64,000 nucleotides of DNA from the NCBI GenBank assembly GCA_944325505.1, contig CALVAJ010000005.1:1-64000 (forward strand). Reading direction: 5' to 3'. Shown here one piece after another: positions 6,785 to 15,225 of the stretch (positions within the stretch are counted from its first letter, which is position 1; every line of letters begins with the position of its first letter). The notes beneath the pieces are model-generated. The model did no database searches and was not told the origin of the DNA. It was given only the letters and a program-made list of their open reading frames with translations. The translations under genes and the position numbers were made by a program. This stretch comes from an uncultured Bacteroidales bacterium (GTDB lineage Bacteria; Bacteroidota; Bacteroidia; Bacteroidales; UBA932).

Positions 6785-7002
6785 ATTATGTGGTTTTCAG
6801 TTTATCCTGGATATTATACGATTATGGCCCAAATATAGAAATTTTCGGACATTTGTCTTAATCGGAGCAGAAGATGTCCGATTTGTTGCATTCGCAAATC
6901 CATATAAGGAATATTTTTGCATCGGCTTTTAGGACGCGCCCGTGGCATATTCCGGAGAAGCACTACCACTAATTGACCGATTTACATTAAAACTGATAAT
7001 AT
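6785..7002 (+). promoter_or_regulatory. Intergenic control region between the HTCS remnant and susC
   Basis: These 218 gene-free bases separate divergent genes. TATTTTTG at 6912-6919 fits the -7 consensus TAnnTTTG. TTTG at 6882-6885 lies upstream with longer than usual spacing (26 bases), as expected for an activated rather than constitutive promoter. The susC leader would be about 75 bases. The HTCS binding site itself was not identified. Confidence 0.4.
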
Positions 7003-9978
7003 ATGAGACAATTTCTTCTACGGACGGCAGCCGTCCTCTGCTTTGCGGCGTGCCTGACTGTATCTCTCCCTGGACTTCATGCCCAGGACAGGATCACGGT
7101 GTCAGGTACGGTGACGGACGAAGCCGGACTGCCGCTTGTCGGCCTGACTGTATTCGTCGAGGGCACGACTTCAGGCGCCACTACTGATCTGGACGGAAAA
7201 TACTCGATAGAGGTATCGCCCGATGCAGTGCTGGTATTCTCCTATCTCGGTTATCGGACACAGACGGTCCCTGTAGGCGGACGCAGCAGGATCGACCTGC
7301 AGCTTCTTCCTGACACCGAGCTTCTTACCGATGCCGTAGTCATCGGCTACGGAACCACAACAAAAAAGGACATGACAGGGTCCATTTCCGCCGTTAACAG
7401 CGATGATTTCAACAGCGGTCTGATATCTTCTCCCGAGCAGCTCATAAACGGCAAGGTCTCCGGAGTGCAGATCACCTCGTCAGGAGGTTCCCCTACAAGC
7501 GGAAGCACTATAAGAATCCGTGGAGGGGCCTCCCTGAACGCATCCAACGATCCTCTCATCGTACTTGACGGTGTTCCTCTCGAGAGCGGTGGGGTAAGCG
7601 GCATGGGTACAAACTTCCTGTCGCTCATCAACCCTGCCGACATCGAATCCATGACAGTACTCAAAGACGCTTCTTCTACCGCCATCTACGGCTCCAGGGC
7701 TTCCAACGGCGTGGTCATCATCACCACCAAGAAAGGGAAAAGCGACAAGCTGGCAATAACATTCAACACTACCCTTTCCCTCCAGAACAAGACCAGGGTT
7801 CCCGACATGCTTTCACCGGAACAGTTCGTCCGCGTAGCGACAGACGCCGGTTATGAAAACCTCCTCGGGGACTGGGAGACCAACGGATTCACCGACTGGA
7901 ACGACCGGATCTACCAGACGGCTTTCGGTACGGACAACAATCTGAGCGTAGCAGGCCAGTTCACCAGGAATTTCCCGTTCAGGGTGTCTCTGGGCTATTA
8001 CAACCAGGACGGTATAGTCAGGACCGACAACGCCACCAGGTACACCGGCAACATCAACCTGAGCCCTTCATTCTTTGACGACCATCTGAAAATCACTCTC
8101 AGCGCCAAAGGGGCAATCAACAAGAACCGCTATGCACAGTCAGGCCAGGCAATCTACAATGCCACCGTAGGAGACCCTACCAGGCCTGTCTATTCAGGGA
8201 ACGACGCCTTCGGAGGGTACAGCGAAATACTCATGAACGGAGAGCCGGTTACAACCGGCGCAGCCTTCAACCCGCTGGGACTTCTGGAGCAGTATGACAG
8301 CAGGGAGAACATGAAAAGGGTCATCGCCAACCTGGACATCGACTACAAGATGCACTTCCTGCCAGAGATGAAACTGCACCTGACCGGAGGATACGACTAT
8401 GCATCAGGCTCCAGCGAGGTCTTCGTACCCGAGACTGCGGCCCAGTATTACCGTCAGGGAGGACTTTACACTCCTGCCGGACCGAATACGGCGGAAAACA
8501 GGCTTTTTACCGCATATCTGAACTACAACAAGGAGATTCCGGCCATAAAATCAAGGATAGATGTGACCGCCGGTTATGACTGGCAGTACTGGAGGTCCTA
8601 TATCTCTGGAGGCGACAGCTACAGGGCGGACAAGGTGACCAGCCTCAACTCCGTATGGCTTGCCGATGACCAGAGACATGTGCTGCTTTCATACTACGCC
8701 CGTCTCAACTGGTCATTCGACGGAAGATACCTTCTGACCGCCACCATCCGCCGGGACGGTTCGTCAAGGTTCGCTCCTGACCAGAGATGGGGAACGTTCC
8801 CTTCTGTGGCCCTGGCATGGAATATTGCACAGGAAAAATTCCTCAGGGACAACAAGGTCCTCAACAACCTCAAGCTCAGGGCTTCTTTCGGAGTGACCGG
8901 ACAGCAGGACGGCATCGGGAACTACGGCTACCTTCCTGTGTACTATCCTTCTACAGGCAGCAACTCCCAGTACATCACCAACGGCTACGGCAACTACGGA
9001 CAGTATTTCCAGCCCGGAGCGTATGTGGACGACCTGACATGGGAAACCACTACAGCCTGGAACTTCGGTATCGACTTCGGTTTCCTGAATGACAGGATAT
9101 CCGGCAGCATCGACTACTATACGAGAAAGACAAGCGACCTTCTGGCCACTGTACCGGCCGCCGCCGGGACCAACTTCACCAGAACCATCACCACCAATGT
9201 CGGCAACGTGGACAGCGAGGGTCTTGAAGTGAACATCAACGCCACCCCTGTAGACACCAAGGACTGGACATGGAGCATTTCCGCAAACATGACATGGCAG
9301 AAGGTGAAGATCACAAACCTTTCCCTCATTGAAGGAGCGGATGTGGCCCCTACACTTGTCGGAGCGACCGTAGACGCCCGCCAGGTACAGGCATTCGCCG
9401 TAGGCGAGACACCTTATGCCTTTTACGTATACAAACAGGTATATGACGGAAACGGGAAACCGGTCGAAGGCCTTTACGCCGACCTGAACGGTGACGGACA
9501 GATCAATATCGACGACAGGTACTTCTACCACTCCCCTTCTCCTGACTATATGCTGGGACTGAGTACTTCATTGAGATGGAAGAATCTGACTCTCAGCACT
9601 TCTCTCAGGGCCAACATAGGGAACTACGCCTATAATGCCACAGCGGCCAACACCGGAGCCCTGGAGACGCTCAAATATGCCGACGATGCGCTTTACAACC
9701 TATCTTCCAGCTATCTGCAGACAGGATTCAGGACACGGCAGATCTATTCTGACCACTATGTCGAGAATGCTTCGTTCCTGAAGATGGACAACCTCATCAT
9801 AGGATATGATTTCGGCAGGATCAAGGATGTGGTCGGACTGAACGTATCTTTCATGGTCCAGAATGTCTTCACAATCACGAAATATTCGGGTGTAGGCCCT
9901 GAAATATATCTCGGAGTGGACCAGAACTTCTATCCGAGGCCGCGCATCTACTCTCTCGGAATAGGTCTCACATTCTAA
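7003..9978 (+). CDS. SusC-like TonB-dependent transporter of the galactan PUL
   Basis: This 991-residue outer-membrane importer takes in oligosaccharides using TonB energy. It has a signal peptide (to about residue 27, LHAQD), a carboxypeptidase-D-like domain (VSGTVTDEAGLPLVGLTVFV), a TonB box/plug start with VIGYGTTTKKDMTGS, the SusC plug motif IRIRGGASL and a C-terminal barrel ending in IGLTF. There is no STN domain in front, which fits control by an HTCS rather than by sigma/anti-sigma signalling. susD follows 12 bases later. The enzymes downstream predict beta-1,4-galactan oligosaccharides as cargo. Confidence 0.95.
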   Translation: MRQFLLRTAAVLCFAACLTVSLPGLHAQDRITVSGTVTDEAGLPLVGLTVFVEGTTSGATTDLDGKYSIEVSPDAVLVFSYLGYRTQTVPVGGRSRIDLQLLPDTELLTDAVVIGYGTTTKKDMTGSISAVNSDDFNSGLISSPEQLINGKVSGVQITSSGGSPTSGSTIRIRGGASLNASNDPLIVLDGVPLESGGVSGMGTNFLSLINPADIESMTVLKDASSTAIYGSRASNGVVIITTKKGKSDKLAITFNTTLSLQNKTRVPDMLSPEQFVRVATDAGYENLLGDWETNGFTDWNDRIYQTAFGTDNNLSVAGQFTRNFPFRVSLGYYNQDGIVRTDNATRYTGNINLSPSFFDDHLKITLSAKGAINKNRYAQSGQAIYNATVGDPTRPVYSGNDAFGGYSEILMNGEPVTTGAAFNPLGLLEQYDSRENMKRVIANLDIDYKMHFLPEMKLHLTGGYDYASGSSEVFVPETAAQYYRQGGLYTPAGPNTAENRLFTAYLNYNKEIPAIKSRIDVTAGYDWQYWRSYISGGDSYRADKVTSLNSVWLADDQRHVLLSYYARLNWSFDGRYLLTATIRRDGSSRFAPDQRWGTFPSVALAWNIAQEKFLRDNKVLNNLKLRASFGVTGQQDGIGNYGYLPVYYPSTGSNSQYITNGYGNYGQYFQPGAYVDDLTWETTTAWNFGIDFGFLNDRISGSIDYYTRKTSDLLATVPAAAGTNFTRTITTNVGNVDSEGLEVNINATPVDTKDWTWSISANMTWQKVKITNLSLIEGADVAPTLVGATVDARQVQAFAVGETPYAFYVYKQVYDGNGKPVEGLYADLNGDGQINIDDRYFYHSPSPDYMLGLSTSLRWKNLTLSTSLRANIGNYAYNATAANTGALETLKYADDALYNLSSSYLQTGFRTRQIYSDHYVENASFLKMDNLIIGYDFGRIKDVVGLNVSFMVQNVFTITKYSGVGPEIYLGVDQNFYPRPRIYSLGIGLTF

Positions 9979-9990
9979 AAAACCAAGGCA

Positions 9991-11610
9991 ATGAAAAAGA
10001 TAATATATACACTGATGGCAGCCGCCCTTATGGCGGGAAGCTCTTCCTGCACAGGGTCGCTCGACCAGTATCCGCATACAAGCACGACTTCCAATGACGT
10101 GTACCGGACCGTGGAAGGCTACCAGGGGACTCTGGGCGGAATCTATGCCGCTATGATACAGAGGGTAAGCAGCGTATCTACAGAAGCCAGGAGCCAGAAC
10201 TACATCAGGACGCTGATGATGTTCCAGGACTGCTCTACTGATGCCTGCGATGCAGTCTGGCTTGCAGGGGAAAGCCTTACCGATGTGAACGGACTCTCCT
10301 GGAATGCAGGCGACCCGTGGTGCTCTGCCATGTACTACCACATCTACAATATCGTAGCCATGAGCAACGAGCTCATCCGCAACGCCTCCGACAGCGACCT
10401 TCTGTCCTCCTTCAACGATTCGGAACGGGCGCAGATAGAAAAATACCGCAACGAAGCGAGATTCCTGCGTGCATACGCATATACCCAGGCGATAGACTTC
10501 TACAACAAGATGCCTTTCGTCACCGAAGAAGACGGCGTGGGGTCCTATATCCCACGTACTTATGACAGGGAACAGATGTTCGGGTATGTGACCGGCGAGC
10601 TTGAAGAGATAGCGCCGCTTCTGGACCAGACCAACTACGGACACGCAAACAGAGGTGCGGCATACGCCCTGCTGGCAAGGCTCTACCTCAACGGAGAGAC
10701 CTGGACCGGCACGCCATACTATGACGAATGCATCGCAGCCTGCAAGAAAGTCATAGAGGACGGGTACAGCCTCGAGTCTGACTACGGCAAACTTTTCAAC
10801 GGAGACAACCACCTGCGTACCAACGAGATAATCTTCGCCCTTGCATGCGACGGGACACATACCACCACATGGGATGCAACGACATTCATCACCTGCGGAG
10901 AAGTCCTTGCTGATTTCGAGAACTATGAAGAGATCTGGGGTACACAGGATTCCGGAGCATGGAACAACCTCAGGGCACGGCCCGAACTCGTGGACGCATT
11001 CGAATACGGGGACACCAGGGCAAGAATCATCGACTACGACAGATATGTTTCCGGTACCGGCGGGAACGGAGAACCTGTCTATACCGAGACTCCACGGAGC
11101 AAAGACATAGCCGCGCATGATGATGCCACGACAGGATACCGCATCTTCAAATGGACAAATGTCACGGACGCCGGAGAACCTGCAAGCTCCTGCGGAGAAG
11201 GAGGCGGGGCCAATACCGACTTCCCGGTATTCCGTCTGGCCGATGTCTATCTGATGCTGGCGGAAGCCGTAGTAAGGGGCGGCCAGGGTGCGACAAAAGC
11301 CGAAGCGCTGAACTATGTCAACCAGGTCCGCGGCAGGGCATTCGGATCCGACGCAGGGAATGTCGGAGAAGCTGACCTGACCCTTGACTTCCTCTGTGCG
11401 GAAAGGCTGCGCGAAATGTATATGGAATGCATCCGCCGTACCGACCTCATCAGGTTCGGCAAATATACATCCGGGTATTCATGGCAGTGGAAAGGGAACG
11501 TAGAGGACGGTACGGACGTTGACTCGAAGTTCAGGTTCCTCCCTGTCCCTGAAGCCGAATACTCGGTAAATCCGGAAATGCAGACGATAAACAATGAACT
11601 CGGCTATTGA
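9991..11610 (+). CDS. SusD-like glycan-binding lipoprotein of the galactan PUL
   Basis: This 539-residue surface lipoprotein forms the lid of the SusC transporter and captures glycan. The lipobox GSSSC puts the acylated Cys at residue 20. The N-terminal part (TSNDVYRTVEGYQGTLGGIYAAM) and the RNEARFLRAYAY helix are typical of SusD TPR-like cores. The C-terminal region carries the RLREMYMECIRRTDLIRFG signature seen across the SusD/RagB family. The gene is cotranscribed with susC (12-base gap), and the SusE-like gene follows 38 bases later. Confidence 0.95.
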   Translation: MKKIIYTLMAAALMAGSSSCTGSLDQYPHTSTTSNDVYRTVEGYQGTLGGIYAAMIQRVSSVSTEARSQNYIRTLMMFQDCSTDACDAVWLAGESLTDVNGLSWNAGDPWCSAMYYHIYNIVAMSNELIRNASDSDLLSSFNDSERAQIEKYRNEARFLRAYAYTQAIDFYNKMPFVTEEDGVGSYIPRTYDREQMFGYVTGELEEIAPLLDQTNYGHANRGAAYALLARLYLNGETWTGTPYYDECIAACKKVIEDGYSLESDYGKLFNGDNHLRTNEIIFALACDGTHTTTWDATTFITCGEVLADFENYEEIWGTQDSGAWNNLRARPELVDAFEYGDTRARIIDYDRYVSGTGGNGEPVYTETPRSKDIAAHDDATTGYRIFKWTNVTDAGEPASSCGEGGGANTDFPVFRLADVYLMLAEAVVRGGQGATKAEALNYVNQVRGRAFGSDAGNVGEADLTLDFLCAERLREMYMECIRRTDLIRFGKYTSGYSWQWKGNVEDGTDVDSKFRFLPVPEAEYSVNPEMQTINNELGY

Positions 11611-11648
11611 CGGTCTATCCTGTCATTCTGAAATAAAATTTTGAAACC

Positions 11649-14060
11649 ATGAAACTTTTAAGATATATTTTACCGGCATTGTCCATACTCCTGTCAGTCT
11701 CCTGCATGAAAGACGGAGAGATGCTGACAGCGACACTCGAAGGGGACGGCACACGGATCGGGACTGCGGATTCCGAGATTGTCCTGGATATAAATGAACC
11801 GTCAGCCCTCGCACTGACCATCTGGTGGGACAGACTGGGAAACGCATCGCTGAGCAACCCTGACGCCCAGGTGCCTTCGGACATGATCATAAATGCAGTA
11901 CAGTTCTCGACAGACGTGGATTTCAGTACCTATGTAGAAGAAACTGTGGACAATTCCGCTTCATCCGTACAGTTCACGGCCGCCGAACTCAATACCATAA
12001 TGACGGAACTCGGACTTGAAGGGGGCGTAGCGTCCACCGTGTACATCAGGATGAGCACCTCCCTCGGGATCAATACGGAGCCGCTCTACGGTGAGAGTAT
12101 CGAAATCACCGTTACTCCATATTTCGTGGACATGAGCTTCATCCGTCTGGCAGGAGTCGGCTCAGGCACTTTCACAGGCGTGGAAAGGACGCTCCCTGCC
12201 ACTGTTGAAGACGGAGGGGAATATGCAGGGTTCGCAGACATTCCGGCCGGATGGTGGAACTTCTTCTTCATTGAAGGCACCGGGAATATCTGGGGAGCGC
12301 TCACTGACGGGGCCAACCAGTTCTATCTGGAGCGTAAAAACGACATATCCAGCTGGAACTGCTGGTTCCCTGAACCGTCCGGCTGCTACTACATCACCAT
12401 GAGCACGGCTACCGGCGAATGGACGGCAGTGTCTGTCTCGGAAGTGCTTATGAGCATCGGAGGGGCGGAGCCTGTACAGATGGAATATTCGGCCGCACAT
12501 ACCGCATATACCGCAGTGCTGACCACTACTACGGACAATGTCTCCGTACAGGCAGACCTTTCCGGCATCCTCTACAATACCGCTCTCGGACAGGATTCGG
12601 CCGAGTCCGCATCAATGTCTCTCACAGGATCATCCGACGGGACTCTTGCTGCCGGGGAAGCAGGTGCCGTTACCGGCATAAATACCGGAGCTGCAGGGAC
12701 CTATACTCTCATTCTCAGACTCGCCGACATGACATGGGAACTCGCTGAAGGCGAAGTGGACATAGACGCAGGCGGAGAGCAGACCGAATGGCCGGACGAT
12801 CCGGACTACAGTGCCGCCACATCAGAATGGCTGTATATCTACGGCCTGTCCGACGGAACACCTTCATCAGTAGAAGGGAGACTGGCAAGGACATCCGACG
12901 GAGTATATGAAGGATTCTTCTACATGACTTCATGGTTCAACTTCAAGTTCGGAGACAACGAGGACCCGTCAGCCGCAAGAATATACGGATCCGCACCGTC
13001 TTCAGAAGAAGGGGCTTTGGAGAGACTGTATTGCGGAAGCGACATGTACAATATCTGGTGGGATTCGGACCAGGCAGCATACACCTACCTTACCGTCAAC
13101 ACCAATGACCGCAGCTGGAACTACACCACGGTCACTTCCATAAGCATTGCCGGCGACTTCAACGGCTATTCGCTCACAAGCGATGTCATGACCTTCGACC
13201 CGGCATCAGGGACATGGTCAGCCGTCATCACCCCGGGCTCATGGGGACAGTACGGAATCCAGTTCGTCCTGAACGAAGAATGGGGATTCTGCTATGCCCC
13301 TGCCGAAGACGGCACACTGTTCAGGTCCGGAAATGCGGCAATGCCTTCAACCGCAGTGGAGCCGGGTGTAGAGTATGAAGTGACCATAGACCTGAATGAC
13401 CCTGCAGCCATGACATGGAGCATAGAGCCTTACAATGACAGTCCGGACCCGGAATTCAGCCGGTACCTGTATGTCTTCTACACATGGCCGAGCGAAGGAT
13501 ACTGGCAGGAAAGACTTGCCTCCACCCTCTATTCCGCCGGGGCTGACGGAGTATACCGCGGGTTCTTCACTACCGGAAACAGCTGGAGTACACCGGAAGG
13601 CTACGCAAGCCCGTATGTCAACTATACGTTCAGTACGTCTCCTGACACCAACTCCGGCATCAAATACGGGGTGACTGACAATACTTCCCTGATCGAAAAC
13701 GGCGGATCCAACGGCTGGGTCGAGAACCTGGGGATACAGGAACTTGTGGCGGACCTCATAAACATGACAGTATCGCATACCCATATCGGCCAGGCATCAG
13801 TTGTCAATACAGTCACGGGAGTTTCCACCCCTATGGCTTTTGACGATACGGCCGACTATGTATGGAAAGCCACATGCACATTCGCAGAAGGCGATACTTT
13901 CAATATCGTACTCGGAGACAATGTCTATACTTTCGGAGGCTCTGAGGGAGCGCTCTCATCCGGAAACGGCCCGATTGCCGTCCCTGAGGCCGGGACCTAC
14001 CTCGTGACTGCCGACCTGGGCGACTTCTCGTCCCTGAAATACACATTGACACGGCAGTAA
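11649..14060 (+). CDS. Large SusE/SusF-like surface glycan-binding lipoprotein
   Basis: This 803-residue lipoprotein (ILLSVSC, acylated Cys19) starts with a SusE N-terminal Ig-like domain (residues ~25-155; ALTIWWDRLGNASLSN, VYIRMSTSLG). At least three or four beta-sandwich repeats of the SusE/SusF type follow, each rich in Trp and Tyr, for example WWNFFFIEGTGNIWGA, WLYIYGLSDGT and YLYVFYTWPSEGYW. These aromatic-rich modules probably hold galactan at the cell surface. It is much longer than the ~380-residue SusE of the starch system. In the pectic galactan locus of B. thetaiotaomicron an equivalent surface glycan-binding protein occupies the same slot between SusD and GH53. Confidence 0.85.
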   Translation: MKLLRYILPALSILLSVSCMKDGEMLTATLEGDGTRIGTADSEIVLDINEPSALALTIWWDRLGNASLSNPDAQVPSDMIINAVQFSTDVDFSTYVEETVDNSASSVQFTAAELNTIMTELGLEGGVASTVYIRMSTSLGINTEPLYGESIEITVTPYFVDMSFIRLAGVGSGTFTGVERTLPATVEDGGEYAGFADIPAGWWNFFFIEGTGNIWGALTDGANQFYLERKNDISSWNCWFPEPSGCYYITMSTATGEWTAVSVSEVLMSIGGAEPVQMEYSAAHTAYTAVLTTTTDNVSVQADLSGILYNTALGQDSAESASMSLTGSSDGTLAAGEAGAVTGINTGAAGTYTLILRLADMTWELAEGEVDIDAGGEQTEWPDDPDYSAATSEWLYIYGLSDGTPSSVEGRLARTSDGVYEGFFYMTSWFNFKFGDNEDPSAARIYGSAPSSEEGALERLYCGSDMYNIWWDSDQAAYTYLTVNTNDRSWNYTTVTSISIAGDFNGYSLTSDVMTFDPASGTWSAVITPGSWGQYGIQFVLNEEWGFCYAPAEDGTLFRSGNAAMPSTAVEPGVEYEVTIDLNDPAAMTWSIEPYNDSPDPEFSRYLYVFYTWPSEGYWQERLASTLYSAGADGVYRGFFTTGNSWSTPEGYASPYVNYTFSTSPDTNSGIKYGVTDNTSLIENGGSNGWVENLGIQELVADLINMTVSHTHIGQASVVNTVTGVSTPMAFDDTADYVWKATCTFAEGDTFNIVLGDNVYTFGGSEGALSSGNGPIAVPEAGTYLVTADLGDFSSLKYTLTRQ

Positions 14061-14133
14061 CGGTCATTCCGTGCGGAGGACCGGACCCGAAGCCGAAGTA
14101 TATGCAAAACCAACAATAACATAAAAGCATAAA

Positions 14134-15225
14134 ATGAAAACAATGATAACATCACTTATCCTGGCATCCCTCCTTTGGAGCGGCTGCACCGAAGTCAACC
14201 CCACCTACACCCCTCCGGTTCCCGAAGAGCCGGTAACGGAAAGTACCGGATTCGCCCTCGGGGCGGATATCAGCTGGACTACACAGCTCGAATCTGAAGG
14301 GGAAGTGTTCTACAATGCCGACGGGCAGAACATGGAATGCACGGCCCTCATGAAAGATCTGGGAATGAACGCCATACGTCTTAGAGTATGGGTGGACCCC
14401 GAAGGAAACTGGTGCTCGAAGTCCGATGTGGTCGCCAAAGCATTGAGGGCACAGAAACTCGGCATGAGAATCATGATCGACTTCCATTACAGCGACACAT
14501 GGGCTGACCCGGGGAAACAGGTCATCCCAGCAGCATGGCTGGAGTACGCCGATGATACGGAACGGCTTGCCGAAGCTGTGGCCGAGCATACCAGGGAAGT
14601 GCTTACATTACTGAAAGACAACGGCATAGATGTCGAATGGGTACAGGTCGGAAATGAGACCACCAACGGAATGATGTATGATTCGTCTCTCGATGAAAAC
14701 GGGGAAGCCGTCAGACTGGAAAACGGAGGAGGATACGTGCGTGAAAATCCGGAGAACTACGCAGCATACACCAAAGCAGGATGCGAAGCGGTCAAGGCTG
14801 TCTATCCTGAGGCCCTTACTGTCGTGCATGTGGACCAGGGACACAACCTGGAAAGAGGAGCAGCAGTGTTCAAGGCGCTTGAAGACTACGACGTAGACTA
14901 TGACATCATAGGTCTGTCACTCTACCCTAACGGTGCGGAAGAGCGTATAGGCCAGTGCGTCGAGAATATCACGAAGCTGCACGGGATGTACGGACATGAT
15001 GTGATGATATGCGAGGTAGGTATGGCCTACGATGATCCCGATGCGGCCTACAGCCAGCTTTCCGAGCTGATTTCCGGGGCCATGGCATCAGGACACTGTC
15101 TGGGAGTGTTCTACTGGGAACCTGAAGCGCCGGCAGGATACAACGGCGGATACAATATGGGAGCATTTGAAGGAGGCGCCCCGACACATGCCCTCGATGC
15201 ATTCACTGAAGCTGCAGAAAAATGA
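14134..15225 (+). CDS. GH53 endo-beta-1,4-galactanase (lipoprotein)
   Basis: This 363-residue enzyme cuts beta-1,4-galactan at the cell surface or in the periplasm. It has a lipobox (LLWSGC, acylated Cys18), then a single GH53 (beta/alpha)8 barrel from about residue 40 (GADISWTTQLE). The catalytic acid/base is Glu175 in QVGNETTNGM and the nucleophile is Glu294 in MICEVGMAY. FHYSDTWADPGKQ is a typical GH53 strand-loop. The gene lies 73 bases after the SusE-like gene, and its stop overlaps the GH2 start as ATGA, so the two enzymes are coupled. Confidence 0.96.
   Translation: MKTMITSLILASLLWSGCTEVNPTYTPPVPEEPVTESTGFALGADISWTTQLESEGEVFYNADGQNMECTALMKDLGMNAIRLRVWVDPEGNWCSKSDVVAKALRAQKLGMRIMIDFHYSDTWADPGKQVIPAAWLEYADDTERLAEAVAEHTREVLTLLKDNGIDVEWVQVGNETTNGMMYDSSLDENGEAVRLENGGGYVRENPENYAAYTKAGCEAVKAVYPEALTVVHVDQGHNLERGAAVFKALEDYDVDYDIIGLSLYPNGAEERIGQCVENITKLHGMYGHDVMICEVGMAYDDPDAAYSQLSELISGAMASGHCLGVFYWEPEAPAGYNGGYNMGAFEGGAPTHALDAFTEAAEK

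Noticed and set aside
9700..11118. 472-codon minus-strand frame opposite susC/susD
   Set aside because: Shadow of the SusD gene, with no motifs and unlikely amino-acid content (Val/Cys-rich).
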